62,000 bases of DNA from Gnetum montanum (lineage: Eukaryota > Streptophyta > Gnetopsida > Gnetales > Gnetaceae), in NCBI GenBank assembly GCA_015680685.1, contig MNCI01009596.1, positions 3,865-65,864 of the forward strand. The letters are read 5' to 3'. The notes under the pieces were generated by a model, which did not search any database, was not told where the DNA came from, and saw only the letters and a list, made by a program, of their open reading frames with translations. Every line of letters begins with the position of its first letter. Position 1 is the first letter of the stretch. This document shows, piece by piece, positions 32,936-45,569 of this stretch. The position numbers and the translations under genes were made by a program.

Positions 32936-33740
32936 GGAATAAAAGAGTTGGTTTCCCTATTTTCTTTTCCTCAAATCTTTTCTAAATTTTCAGAAATAAC
33001 AAGTATATCATGTTTCTCTAAAAATTTCCCATTAAGATGACACTTTTTCTAGCATCATATGTAGAAATTCTATTGAGTCTCTTATAAAGATATGATATGT
33101 CCAAATCTTAAAATAGATCTCTCTATAGTAGATAATCCACTGTACTTCATACATCCTCTCCAACCATATATTTCTTACATCTTTGTTAGACCTTATAGAG
33201 ATCCAAGTTATGTAAGCTCTAACATTTGGCAAATTTTGCACTCTAGTGATAGCTTTGACTGAGTATAGCATTAGAACTCCCTTGATCTTTATAGTTGCAT
33301 CATCTTGTCTGTTGTGCTAGAATTGATGGACTTCTCCTACATACCATTCACCATTGCTTGAAATAGTATGCCAAAATGGTGATGCTTGAAGTTATTTTTG
33401 AATCTCTACAAATGCAAACTTCATGAATGGACCAAAATTCAATTCCACTATGATAGTAGACATGGTAGATTTTTCCTAAATGATTTACAAGCACTCATTG
33501 AAGAGTATGAGGCATTGTCCTTTCTCTAGAGTATGTGGTGCATCATCCTCTACTTCTGCAGATTTCCCTATTACTGGTGTCAGCTACTGAATTGAAGAGG
33601 ATTGTGCTTCCTATTTTATAGTAGGTATTTGATCTCCACCTCATCCTCTTCCTCTCCCTTTAGGCCTTTCCTATCTAGGTTGTGATGGTCATCTAACTTC
33701 AAATATCATTTTTGGTTACATCTGCAATCATAAGAAATTT
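32936..33740 (-). pseudogene. Element 6 ORF, proximal part (unrecognised)
   Basis: This is a minus-strand reading from about 33740, resuming at 20060 once element 3 is removed at its ACAAT duplication. An open part at 33032-33271 includes LYSVKAITRVQNLPNVRAYI and IHIFIRDS-like text. Before it lie GRGRG and GEWYVGEVHQF segments with several stops. No family was recognised. It could be an extra ORF of a gypsy element or a captured host fragment. Confidence 0.35.
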
Positions 33741-34078
33741 CAAGATTACACAAAAATTTTAGAAAAATTTTTAATGATTCATATCTTTTCATCAAATCCT
33801 AGGTTTTGATCAAAATTATTACACCTTATTGATCTTATTTTTAATTTGGGTTACAAAGTCAAAAAATTCATCAATTTAGAAAGAGCCTGAAACACCTCAA
33901 GGAAAATTTGCAGATTTTGCATAATAAGCATTAATAGCAAAATTTGCAATGTAATTGATGGAAATTAAAAGGAAAAGACAATTTCCTATTTTCCTATCAA
34001 AAATCCCATTCAATAGCCTTGTTTTAGCCAAAGTTGCAACAATATTTAATGTGTAAAATTAAATTTGCAACATATAAG

Positions 34079-34214
34079 CTGAAAATGTCATTTAAGCTAG
34101 CTTATAAGCTGTAAAGCTTGTAAGCTATAAATACCACTTAAGCTAGCTTATAAGCTATAAATGTCATTTAACCTAGCTTATAAGTTGTAAATCCCATTTA
34201 AGCTAGCTTATAAG
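34079..34214. repeat. 30-bp tandem repeat
   Basis: Units at 34079, 34125, 34155 and 34185, with a 16-bp partial unit at 34109. Each ends TTTAAGCTAGCTTATAAG or a close variant and contains the palindrome AAGCTAGCTT. Confidence 0.88.
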
Positions 34215-35440
34215 AAGCCTGAAATGTAAATACACTGCATAGGTAACAAAAGTCTCTTATGCTAGTGCCTCTTATGTTGGAATTTTGGGTAGTGAAAATG
34301 TTAAATACACTAGCATTTTCAGCCTTAAAGCCCAAATACATTGGCTTATAAGCTACATATTTACACTACACATAGCTTGTAATGCTTATGTGAGTGTATG
34401 GAACTATAACCAATGCAAATCATAACCTATTTAAGTTAGACTTGGGGTTGATTTCAAGACTTTTCTGGCAGATCAAATTCCTAGAGAGATACAGTAGAGC
34501 AGAGTTGTAGATTACACAACTTTTTGAACACCAATTTTAGGACAAATCTCTCCCAACAGCAAGTCTTCAGCAACATTTAAAGCATAGATTGTGGAAAAAA
34601 AAACTATTGCAACCCAAGCGTAGGACACTCTCTATCACCTGCAATAGATTCCTAAGGATATTTTCTTATTTCAAGCTTTTCTAAAGCCTCCAATCTGTAT
34701 CTTCTAAACTTGTAGTTACATAGTGTTCTCCTTTTTTTTATTATTATTACATTAATACAAAGTTTGTAGTTCTTTCTTTGCTCATGTTTAATGTTTATTC
34801 ACTACACTCTTGCACTCTCATGATCTACCTTTAAGTCCTACATGTTCTAGTTTTATTTTTCTCATTTTTTGCTAAATATGCTCATTACACATTTTTAAGT
34901 CCCTAAGTGATCTACCGAACTGTTTAGGGTTCTTTGAATCCTTTTTTGAGGTCCATGGGATTCAAGGTTAAATTGTTTCACCTTGGGATTTTTAGTTTTC
35001 TAGCACCAAATTTTCCATGCCTTATAGAGCCCTACTTCAAAAAAAACCCTTAATTAAATGATTTTACATGTGATTAAAAAATGAATTTTTACTTAAACAA
35101 CTTGTCACTATTCTTAATGTAGTGTTAAAAAGTGTTAAAATTATTTATTAAAAAAATTTTAAGTTTAGTGGCTTAAATTAGTTTAAAATCACGTTATCGC
35201 ATATAATACCTACCCTTAATTAGTCTTCTAAGAATTAGAGAAACTTCACATAATTCACAAAATTATGCACAATCTCTCTTCCCACAATTGGGATGCTTGC
35301 TCTAAGAGTGAAAGGATTAAAAAATAAGTTAAATCAAATGTGTGGTGAGAAAGATATGGGGCTTAGAAGGTTCTCTAATAAAAAATTGCATTATCTCCCC
35401 TTGCATGAAATGGTAGAAATGAAAATTTTCCTAATTCTCT
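34215..35440. other. AT-rich non-coding stretch
   Basis: No domain, terminal repeat or long frame seen. It separates element 6 text from the element 5 LTR remnant. Confidence 0.4.
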
Positions 35441-35545
35441 ACATGTATATATAGTTTTTTATATATGTGATATCGTAGATATGACATCATCAATACGATA
35501 TCATTCGTAATACAATATTGTATCTATGATATCACTAAAATTTTC
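35440..35545 (-). repeat. Remnant of element 5's 3' LTR (U3 and TATA only)
   Basis: Minus strand shows TGATATCATAGATACAATAT, further GATATCG and CGATATCAC repeats, then TATATATA. This is the layout of the U3 regions of the sister LTRs. R and U5 cannot be recognised beyond it. Confidence 0.55.
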
Positions 35546-35559
35546 AAAATTTTTATGAA

Positions 35560-37150
35560 TTCTGATAAAAAAAAAGATATGAAGTAAGTTGTTTGGAAGG
35601 TATTAAGACAATTTAAAGGGTTCTTGATCATAGATTATGCCTAGAATATGATTCTTGGATGTCAACATAACGTTAAAGAAGGACTTTGGGTAAGGTAAAT
35701 TGAAGAGAATTTAGAAAATTATTTTGATCAAAAATTATTGAATTTATGAATGAATTTGAATATGTAGTGAAGTAATAATAGTTACTAAAGTATCCAAAAG
35801 ATACAAGATGATGTGGAGATGGACTACAAGTATGAAACACAAGAGTTATACAAGTGGGTCCTCCCCAAAGCAGGCTCTTGCCCTTAATGCCCTTGTATAA
35901 CCATGCCTACAAGTTTCCATGGGTACTCAAGGAATTAAATGTAAATCATACCTATCTTATAAAACACATTTGTTAGTATTACCCCAGTAAGAAGATAACA
36001 CAATGCTATAAACAACCATCAAATTATAATTATATATAACAGTGAAGTAGAATGGTAGTAGCAGGGATTGAAGAAAATGGGATGTGAGACATTTTACCAT
36101 AAGCATAATGAATTTTGTGTGTAATACATGATTTAAGTAATCATTAGCCTATCTGTCTAAGATCCAAACCAAGTTCATACCACTTAACTAATAACATTGC
36201 ATTATATCATCCCAAAACATACAACCATATGACAATCACAACTACAAGAAATATCACCACTTAGCAATGAAGAACAAGGAAGCAATTTATTAATTAAGAA
36301 GCTTATGTTAAAGGAGACTCAACCATTGGATAGAGGAGTGCCTTTAGGTATGAGTAACATGTCTTTCTAGCCCCATAACCAATGCAAGTCCTAGCAACCT
36401 TTGAAATTCTTGAGAAGTCACGTACCTTCGAGCATGGGTAACATGTCTTTCCAATGACATGGCAAGGTAATACTTATATTAGAATATGCTTCCATTTTGC
36501 ATTAGGGCACAAGTAAATAATACACCTTAATAGTGTAATATGACTCATAGAAGTGGCTATAAACAATCCAAAAATCCCATTGATGTCACACCCTTTTCAT
36601 TCCCACTTGGTTTTTCAGCTTTTCATCCAAGCATAATGATTACAAGTTTATCATAGTTTTATTATGATGAGAATATCATTATGTCCATGGTAAAAATATT
36701 TTATTATTAAAAATGAATGTATAAATGATGTGGCCTCATTGTATATACAATTAGTCCTTCAATGATTTGATAACATAGAGTGAAATTATTACTATTTCAA
36801 CTATATCTTGCTTATTACTTGATACTTTATTAGAAAAATTAACAAAAATAAAAATCTGTACATCAAACATGATAAAACTGTATCAAGAATCAAATATGTA
36901 CAAGAATAGATAAATGTATAAAGAACCTGAAATATATTTAAAAATTAGAAAAATGATAAGAATTGTGAAAATAGTAAATAATAGTAAAGATATTAAAAAA
37001 TTTAAAGAATACCAAGAATTAAGAAAAGTATGATAAAAATTATAAACTAAAATGTTGTAAAACCAAAAAGTTAAAATGCACTTATCAATTCTTAATTCAA
37101 GATAGGGTACCTCCCTCCATGACTGAACTTATGAGCAAGTGTTCTAAAAT
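35560..37150 (-). other. 3' non-coding region of element 5
   Basis: It carries the conserved block (35855-35877), a 'cctttctagccccataacc' segment (36360), and the 'ctccatgactgaactt' segment near 37115, in the order found in element 2. No coding frame. Confidence 0.7.
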
Positions 37151-37599
37151 GGATCATACATCTCTAAGATCATACACTATAAGTCTCTTACTTATGACCC
37201 TTAGTGATTTATGTTTTCATTTATTTTCCTATATAATATTGATAATAATCAAGCTTTGATCATTTGGAGATATATATCTTGTTGGACTATATGGTCTTTC
37301 CATTTTAGAAGGTCCAAAGATATTCTTGACTTCAAGTTTTGAGTCTCCATGTTCACTACTTATAGTTGGTATATGGTCATGGTTTAGGATATCCTTCTAC
37401 GAGTTCTCTATTTGGGTCATTTTCTTGGGGTAGGAGTTGATAAGCATGTTTGATGTTTCCATGCATGTTTCAGATAGTTATATTCCCTCATTTCTTAACC
37501 ACTAGATGTATATTGGTTGAGTGGCTATAATGTCTTTTTACATACACACTTATTTTTCAAGTTTGTTGTGGGCTACTATAAGGATCATGTTGACATCAT

Positions 37600-38220
37600 A
37601 AAATTTTGGTCCACAATTGCATCCTTCATCATCATAAATAATACATGGAATTCTTTACATCTGGATGGCTCCTTTCTTAATTTCCTTGAAAATTTCCAAG
37701 GACAAGTCTCTGATTTCTAGCTTAGCATCAATTATGCTAAGCCATCCCATCCCCATAATGATAGGAAAGTCCTCTTTATCATTCTTAAAATTGATCATAA
37801 GAAAATATACTACATAAGACCATCCATTAATATTGATCATCATATCTTCTATTTGTCCCAAATAAATGGTGACTGACTAGTTTGCAACCTCTAGTCTTAT
37901 GTTGTACTTCTTTAATGGTAGTAGGTTCCATGCCTTGCATGTTTCTTAAGATATCAAATTGACTCTAGAACCTAAATCTAACATAGCTTTACATGATGAA
38001 TTTATAGCAATTTGTAAATAAATCAAAAGACTCCTAGGACCTACTCTTTTCTTAGGAAGAGTTCTTACTTATATCTAATTTGATACTATATGAGTTAACA
38101 TGCTAATCATAAGCTTTTGTTTTAGTTGTTGTTGAAGCATGATGGTTGTAGGAGGATCTATCATAGGAGGAACAAGGTTGAATGAAGTCCCTACTCTACC
38201 AACGTTTTCCAAACTTATCC
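37600..38220 (-). pseudogene. Aspartic protease of element 5 (decayed)
   Basis: Minus-strand frame 37655-37861 gives IEDMMININGWSYVVYFLMI and DFPIIMGMGWLSIIDAKLEI, matching the post-catalytic half of the sister proteases. Upstream, around 37990-38060, text equivalent to LIYLQIA and LDLGSRVNLIS is recognisable with stops. No reverse transcriptase follows. The sequence goes on to the non-coding tract. Confidence 0.75.
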
Positions 38221-40140
38221 AAAATAAATGATGTTTCTTAGATTTGCACTTAGCATTACTGGTATTATCCTCTCTCTATATACTAACTACTCTTGTAGCA
38301 CTTTTCTACTGCAATTGTGTTGCAATTTTCCTTGCATTACTGGTAATGGTACTAAAGGTAGAGGATTGGAAGTTTATGAGAGTGACATGCTATTGGATGA
38401 AACATGTGAGGTTTTGATTCCATGAGTGGGACTACAAGTCTATGATACTCAACTGAATAGTATTGAGATGAAGCATGAACATGAGTACTACTCGGAGATA
38501 TAGGACATTAGACATAATATCTGTAAAGATTTGGTTACCAATGCAGATATTGTTGTCTTGGCAGTGGCATCTCCCATGACTATGGTTGTTTCTACTAATG
38601 TTGGTACTGCTTCTATGGTTGCAAGATAAGCCCTAGTTTAGGGACACCCCTTCCAATCCCCTTATTCTACCCTACATGCTATGTGTCTTCTTCTGTTGAT
38701 TTTGTTAAGGAATAGTCTTAGATGTTTTGGCATGTTGTGGGATGCTTTTGGCTTATTTTGATGAGTTTTGAAGGTTCCATGATCTATGAGGACTTGTTGG
38801 GAGGCATCCGAAGACTCTCAACATCAAAACAAGAATTTTTATTTTTAGCATCTTTAAAACAGATGTCTCTCCAGAAAGATAGACATCCTCTAGAGACATC
38901 TCCCCTAAAGTGTAGACGTCCCAAGTCCAAAGGAGACATCTACCAAAAAGAGTAGACATCTCTCCCAAGAGCAAGGCTTTCATAGGAGGCATCTACACGA
39001 AACTAGAGATGTCTATGTCAATCAAGAAAAAAGCTCTAACATGGCATTTGGAATGGGGAAACTTCTGAAAATGTCCATCCCAATTTGAGAAACAACAAAA
39101 GCAAGATGGAAATAGCCAAGGAAAAGGTAAGAAGACTTGGGAAACAGCTGGAGAAATTCAAGTTGAGTTGAGGAAAGTTTTCTAGGATTTTTACCTTTTG
39201 ATCACTTATAAATATTAATGTAATTTACCATTCCAAGGGCCACAGTGCTAAGTGCCATAGTGCCAAGTGCAAAGTGCCACAGTGCTAAGTGCCAAAGTGC
39301 CAAGGGCCAAAATGCAAAGGCTAAAGGCCAAACATCCCAATAGAGGATAGGAGAAAGTGCTCTTGAGGGAAGAGAGCTTGTGCAAGATGAGAGCTTATGC
39401 AAGGGAGAAGAGCTTATGCAAGGAACTTGAGTGAATGCCAATGAAAGGCACTTGAGATATGTTAGGAGAATCTCTTATAAGTGTCTTGTCTTAAGCTTGG
39501 GCTCCATTGTGAGCAATTGAGGATTGAGATAGGACAAGTGTGGCCTCTAAGATCCTTGAGAGAGTTGTGACTTAAGCTTGGCTCCTAATCTTTGATGTAT
39601 TTTCTATGTATTTTGAGAATTATCTTAATATAAGATAGATTTTCTCCATTTGATTATGTTATTCTTACTTTATAAGCTAGATCTGCTTAAGAGTTGTGAC
39701 TTGGATTCTATTCAAGTTTATTGAGGTGCCACCCCTACACCAAGCCCTGCTTGGATAATATGGTTATTAATAAGGTTGTCTATAATTACCTTGTAGATAA
39801 GGTAATCATCTGGGCATTTTCTTTTTGACAAATTTCAAATTACATACATATGTTCCAAACTCTTGTACATGGACCATAACAGGATAAAATTCCTTAGGAT
39901 ATTTGTACTAGCACACATTGCACCCATTTTCATCTTCTAAACTTAAGTCTATGACCTCCTCCACTGCAACAACTTTTAATTTCTATGAATCTTCTGATGT
40001 GAGGCTTTCTTTTTAGTAAGAAATGATCACTAGTGGGCAACATCACTAGTGGTCTAATGGTGGAAAACTTTTTTGATGAATTTTAAGATGTCATTTTTTT
40101 ATTTCAAAAAAGAAACCTTATCACCATGATGTACTTTAAC
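38220..40140 (-). pseudogene. gag C-terminal half of element 5, interrupted by an insertion
   Basis: Minus-strand text equivalent to the Pro/Gln/Tyr-rich gag tail lies at 38480-38633 and resumes at 39743 with the RLPYLQGNYRQP-like segment and, near 39850, the VYALNP-like segment. The insertion 38634-39742 splits it. Two consecutive TAG codons (38592-38597) occupy the region of the shared gag stop. Farther 5' gag is not recognisable until the N-terminal piece at 43085-43294. Confidence 0.7.
38634..39742 (+). mobile_element. 1.1-kb LTR-like insertion with target duplication
   Basis: It is flanked by AGCCC on both sides (38629-38633 and 39743-39747). The ends are imperfect inverted repeats: TAGTTTAGGG at the left, and TGGTGTAGGG when the right end is read in reverse. 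A TATA-like CTTATAAATATT lies near 39206. Internal simple arrays are present: AGACATCT-type repeats at 38865-39010 and GTGCCAAGTGC-type repeats at 39240-39330. The sum fits a solo LTR of an unrelated retrotransposon. There is no coding content. Confidence 0.65.
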
Positions 40141-40929
40141 AATTTGTATCAAATCTTGAAGGTTTTTTTATTTGAAGAAGAACTAAAAGTAAAATTTCAA
40201 ACAAAATAAGTCATATTTTCAATGTACTAAAGTATGAGGTATATTGTTCAAAACTATGAGGCATTTCTCTAAAATCATATTTCTTAAGATAATTTTTATT
40301 TGAAGGAGGAACATATATCATCCTTCTCAAACCCCTCATTTTATTCTAATCGCTCTAGTCTACGTTTTTCTATGAAACCCAAATTATATGTCTTTCTTCC
40401 TCTTATTATAAGCCATCAAAGCTGACAAAATCATGGCTCTCGATGCCCATGTATCTAAGTCCTTCATAGATGCTCAAATAGGATAAAATTCTTATTCATT
40501 CCTTCTTTTAAATTTCTCTAATTGTAAGTATAAATGGAAATTTTGCATATTTGCACTTACCAAGTAAGCAAGTTGCAAGCAGAAGAAGAAGAATTGTACC
40601 CAAGAAGGAAAGCCCAATGAGGCCAATGTGAATTAACACATGGAGTTCTACATTGGACATGCAATATTCTTTGGTTGTTATAGATATGACATGTTCTAGT
40701 GATTGATTACTAATGATATGGGGCTCAAGTGATTAGTTCATTATCTTGTTAGGCAAGGGGTTTTTCATTCAAGTCACACTTAAAACATTGTTATATTTCT
40801 CTATAGTCACTCTAATGTAACCTATGGCTATATATCTTATTGTCATTCTTTCAAGTTCCAATACTACCCCATGTTCTGGTGATTGTTTAATATGTCATTA
40901 AAATATTTTATAATTTATTTTCTGACTAG

Positions 40930-41950
40930 TTGGTATGGTATGGTACCCCTTGGATAATTATATTGGGATTTAAACCTTAGACATTGGTTAGCATGTATTC
41001 TTGGTATATTTCTCAATAATGTCTCCTTCATCTATTTGAAGCAATGGACCTTCAAACTGCAATCTCATTTCTCTATCCTTTTTTGACAACAAAATATAAG
41101 GAATGTTATGAAAGATGCTAACATCATGATATCAGTAACATCATCTAAAGCATGCATATCAATCTTGACATCCTAATAATACAGATTATTTGTCTTCTTC
41201 AAAATCAAGGCTTCATAAATAACTCTCTTGTTAACAATGAAATTATACTTAGTGCCCATTTGATCTGCTCTTTTCAATATCAAGAAAGGGATATCTTTAA
41301 TTCTAAGAGAAAGTCTCTTAGAAATCTGTGTGACATCCTAAGAAAAGCTAATTGGGTGATCCCTATACCTGAACTATCCACCAACTACATATGTAACTTG
41401 CAATATGGTATTAATTGTTGCAATTAACATTTCTTCAACCTTAGTTAAATAGGCTAGGACAGATGGTTGGATTTCTAAATCAATGTTATTTTTAGCGAAA
41501 AATCGTTTGATCTCACAACCAAAACTATCAAAAATATTTTGTTTCTTTTCATTAATACATTTATTGCATTTCGATCCTCTACTTCTCGATGAATCTAATG
41601 ATATGACAAGAAACATTTTATTACATACATTGCAAGATCAGCCATTTGCAAATTTCATAACTACATTATTAAAATTTTGAATCACTTGACCAATTTCTGT
41701 AGCTGTCTTTCACAAGTTTGGAAAAGATTGAATTGCTTTTGAAGGAGGCACTTCCACTGTTAATACAGTAGCAACATCTAAAGCTTCGTGCATTCAATCA
41801 TATGATTTTTCCTTATATTAATGTTGCCTTGTTTAACACACTTTCGCAATACTCTACCTCTTGATGATCTTGTTGTAACTATTCTTCTATATTTTCAATT
41901 TCTGCCATGGATGTATGTGGAATAGTAGACGCAGACGCATTTCCAATTTC
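40930..41950 (-). pseudogene. Helitron protein relic (DUF6570-like region)
   Basis: Minus-strand reading from about 41700 shows SCNVCNKMFLVISL, SKCNKC, then YLTKVEEMLIATINTILQVT. A YRDHPISFS segment, IPFLILKRADQMGTKYNFIV and YEALILKKTNNLYYQDVKID-like text follow, with a stop at the Q position. This order (Cys motif, L-T-x-x-E-E-M-L-I-A, G-Y-x-x-x-x-I-x-F, and the A-L-x-x-L-K-x-N-N-x-Y-Y motif) is that of the DUF6570 region found ahead of the Rep/helicase protein of eukaryotic Helitrons. Stops are present and no helicase is seen nearby. Recognition is from memory of the family. Confidence 0.6.
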
Positions 41951-42299
41951 CTACAAGATTTAATAATGTTAGGAAACATGAATAAATTATTCAAAAAAAT
42001 ATTTATGAACTTGAGTATGGGGACAGAGTGATATCTTACATGTCTTGTTGAATATTTGTATTGTTATTATCAAGAGAGTGGATCATTCCAGAGGATGAAT
42101 TTTCATGGGGTGAAAGAAGATTTGAAGTTAATGCAACCTTAAAAATGTTTGTAATATGAACAGGTAAATAACAAGAAAAGATATAGTAACATTAATGTTA
42201 TAGATGTAAAATGCATAACTTTTATATTTAGAAAAATTTAAATTGAATAAATGATTTTTGTTATCGTACGCCTAAATCATGTTGAATTTGTTATCACTC

Positions 42300-43085
42300 T
42301 CATTGGTGTCTCATTGATTCTCATTTTTGAAATCATCTTCTATCTTCTTTGCTTATAAATTCTGGATTTGTACTCTCTATGATCCATGGTCATCCTCAAC
42401 CTTAGCCACACCCATGCCCAATGACACTACCATGACCTCCAAGGCCTTGGCCACACGCATGCCCATGCCTAGGAGCACTACCAAGACCTTCAAGAATCAC
42501 ATTAGTTACTATAATAGATGGTTGTGGTAGATGATCTTGTATAGACTCTTCTATAGCTTCACTTTTGGGAATAATAGTTGCAAGCTCCATGTTCTCATCA
42601 TTCTTTGCCCTAAGCATGGAAGAGTGGGTGTTGATCCTCAACGTTTTCGCTACAACAATCATCATTTTTCACCAGCATGGACTGCTTCATATTTTTTTAT
42701 GGGGATTTATGTTTTCCAATGTTATGATATTTCACCAAGTTCTAATCCTCCTTTGTAACAACAATCATTTCATCGCTGCCCATTTACATATTAGTTTTTT
42801 GGTGTTGGGTGATCATTCCATCACTACCCATTTCTATATCAGTCTTTTGGTGCTAGGCGATCATTTCATGGTTACTATTTTGAGCATCAATTATTATTTA
42901 TGAGATTATTTCATCACTACGTCAATGATCATTTCATTATTTTCTATCACCTTAGTTGTAGATTTATTAAGACAAACTGTGATTTTGGCATTGCCGCCAT
43001 TACAATTGAGGGGGAGTGTTGGAGATGTATTTTACTAGATCTTTATAGAGTAGCTTGGAGCATAGATGTTGTTGATTAATCAAGT
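42300..43085 (+). mobile_element. Copia-like element fragment with polypurine tract and LTR start
   Basis: GAGGGGGAG at 43008-43016 is followed by TGTTGGAGATGTATTT at 43017, the same LTR start as at 46512. Upstream text 'taagcatggaagagtgggtg' (42610) also occurs at 46850, so both are copies of one short element. The LTR is cut off at about 43085 by element 5 gag. The stretch 42400-42480 is rich in 'cacgcatgcccatgcc' repeats. Confidence 0.6.
42764..42870. repeat. 48-bp tandem duplication
   Basis: Units start ATCATTTCATCGCTGCCC at 42764 and ATCATTCCATCACTACCC at 42812. A third begins at 42860. The units differ by a few substitutions. Confidence 0.85.
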
Positions 43086-43294
43086 GGTAATATGATGTTG
43101 CCCTATAAATCTCTCCATCAAATTTATTCATCTTGATGAAAAATGAAGGTAAAGTCTAGGTAATAAGGATCAATATGAACATAGAAAATTTTGGTTTGCA
43201 CTAGTCCATTTCAAGTTTCTTCGATATAAATTCTATCATTGTTGTCATTAGTATTATTAGCATGTAGAGAATTAACTTTGTGAGTAGAAGCCAT
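43085..43294 (-). pseudogene. gag N-terminus of element 5
   Basis: ATG at 43294 begins MASTHKVNSLHANNTNDN. This is about 100 bases after the LTR, like the other gags, and resembles the MAST start of element 4. It is cut off by the copia fragment. Confidence 0.65.
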
Positions 43295-43395
43295 ATTATA
43301 TCTCTTGAAAAGTGAATTGTGAAATTCCAATACAAACAAACTCATATAATGTTAACTAACTAGAACATTAACTTCATTCCCGAAAACTATGCTAA

Positions 43396-44260
43396 TGATG
43401 AGCAATAAGTGTTCCCAACACTCAACCATACAAATCACACAACCATAACATTCATCCTAATTGTAATCCTTAGATGGGACAATATATGCTCTAGAAAGTT
43501 AACACGAAGATTGTTGATCATTGTCTTCTTCCTAGAGTTAGTACTAATTAAAATACATGGTTTAACTTATAGTAAAGCATATGATATAATGATATTGATT
43601 GGCAGTTATGAAAAAAAAGTAAAACCTTGTAAAGTGAATAGTAATTCCAATTAACTAGGAAACAATGAAAGTAAATACTAGTCTAGCCTAGGGCAATCAG
43701 TATTTGGTCCTAGTTTATAATGAAATTACCAAGTAACTTGCTAATAGGTGAACCAAACAATATCACTACTAGTTTACCAAATAATTGTACTTAATGCTTG
43801 AAAATAGTCATACTTAATACTTGAAACTAGTCATACTTATTATATCAACATATTAACATATAGTGAAAATGTAAATTTCATTTAAAATATAAAAGACATT
43901 AGAAAGTAAATTAGAATGGAAAGTAAACCAATTTGATGTGAGATGCTACACTGATTATAAACAATCTTGATTTTTATTTTTGTTTATGAAGTGCATCCAG
44001 GTGTACTCCACTCTAATAAATATAACATAAACTACTTATGATCACATTGCAAGCATTCATGAACTAACTATAAAATCATGAAAATAAATTGCAAGAATCT
44101 AGTTACTAGGTAGACCAAAAAGGTCAATTAAGCACAGTGGTTAGTTGGTATTTATAGACTTTGTCAAACCCAAATACATTATATCTACAATATCATATAA
44201 AACCATACACTATTAATATTGTAGATACGATGTCACACTTGGCTAATAAACTATTCATCA
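43396..44260 (-). repeat. 5' LTR of element 5
   Basis: 865 bp. On the plus strand it runs from TGATGAGCAATAAG to ACTATTCATCA. It has a TATA box (minus CTATAAATACC near 44150) and ATATCTACAATATC-type U3 repeats at 44180-44235. It is closely similar in structure to the element 6 LTR. A degenerate primer-binding site lies just outside (43376-43394). Confidence 0.82.
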
Positions 44261-44599
44261 CTAACTATCCAATCAACATAACAACACCACCTAATAGCAC
44301 ATCATGCCAATCATCAATACTAGAACCACACATACAATATAAATGGGGCTTAATCATATCCAAATAATTTCGACCCACTCAAACACAACATGTGGCAACC
44401 AGTGCCTCGAGGGATCACTATCTCATAATGTTCAATCACATAGGTCTTATGGCAGTGAACACATCTACACTCAATGTAAGCATGATATCATTTACATATG
44501 TTCTCACATCGTTATCTGTACCTGTAGGTCTTTTATTAGTTTTCCAATTACTTAACCCATCACTAGTGCTCATGCTTAATGTCTCATCTATAGCCCTAG

Positions 44600-45560
44600 G
44601 TCACTAACCTTATAAAGGATAGATCTGAGCATAACCAAATGCACATAGATCTCATATTATTCATAGGTGCAACCTATGCTCTTTCATTCTAAAGATGAGG
44701 CTTGAGACAAGACCTATAATCACCAATATATATGAAATCATTTTCAATATATTTATAATTTGAAAAGAAAATTTATTAGGAGATATATGAAATGATGCAT
44801 CAAAATCTAAAATATAGACATCTTCATTAGTAAACATGACACATGTAATATTCATTGTAACATCATTATCAAATGTAGTATTTGCTTCAGAAAATTTATC
44901 AACTTTATCATCATTAACTTTTTTTCTATTTTCTCTTCTTGATGATCAACCTACTTTGTCTACTTCCTTTCTTTACATTTGGAAGTGTGTTAGACTACTT
45001 GTTCTCTACTCTATTTGGAAGCTTCAATGTGCAATTATTTTATTTATTTTTCAAAAAACTACAATCTCTCCGTTGGCCTAGCTTTCTTCTTTGTGATTTA
45101 GATTTTCTTCTACTTGCATTGAAGCTTGCCTAATTTCTTCATTCAACAATAAGGCAATAATTTCAAAAAATTTAAATCTTTTACCCATAATATTTGTGAT
45201 AGTTGTAACAAGAGTACCTCAGCTTGGTGGCAAAGAACATAATACCTCTTCATTTAAATTAATTTTTAAAAATCATAACTATGCAGCAATAGAATTAAAT
45301 TCACTTTGCACCTAAGGATTGTTCATAAGATTTGACACAACTCTAATGTTTTACATTCAATAATATTAAAATTATTAATGGAAAAATAGGGTCAAATTAT
45401 AGCTAAAAAGTCCCATTTCTAATCTTTCATACCGACAAACTATGCAGTCTTTCCTTGAATCAATAAATTCATCTCTTTTACAAGTAATCTTCTATTATAA
45501 TTTTACATTTGTATCAATTGTTTGCATTTAACTTTTTAAGCTACATTGCCTTTTCCATCA
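44600..45560 (-). pseudogene. Ty1/copia gag-protease relic
   Basis: Minus-strand pieces in order: a gag stretch with LNEEVLCSLPP, GTLVTTITN and ALLLNEEIRQASM (about 45270-45130), then the protease start YILDFDASFHISPNKF (frame 44661-44855). YIGDYRSCLK follows in another frame. These match the UBN2/gag and pseudo-aspartic protease layout of plant copia elements, where D-S-G-A-S is usual and here reads D-F-D-A-S. Multiple frame breaks make it dead. Confidence 0.8.
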
Positions 45561-45569
45561 TGTTCTCCA

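Noticed and set aside
32900-33000. Element 3 insertion as the 5' end of a separate element to the right
   Set aside because: The exact ACAAT duplication at 20061 and 32931 shows that 32931 onward is the interrupted host sequence.
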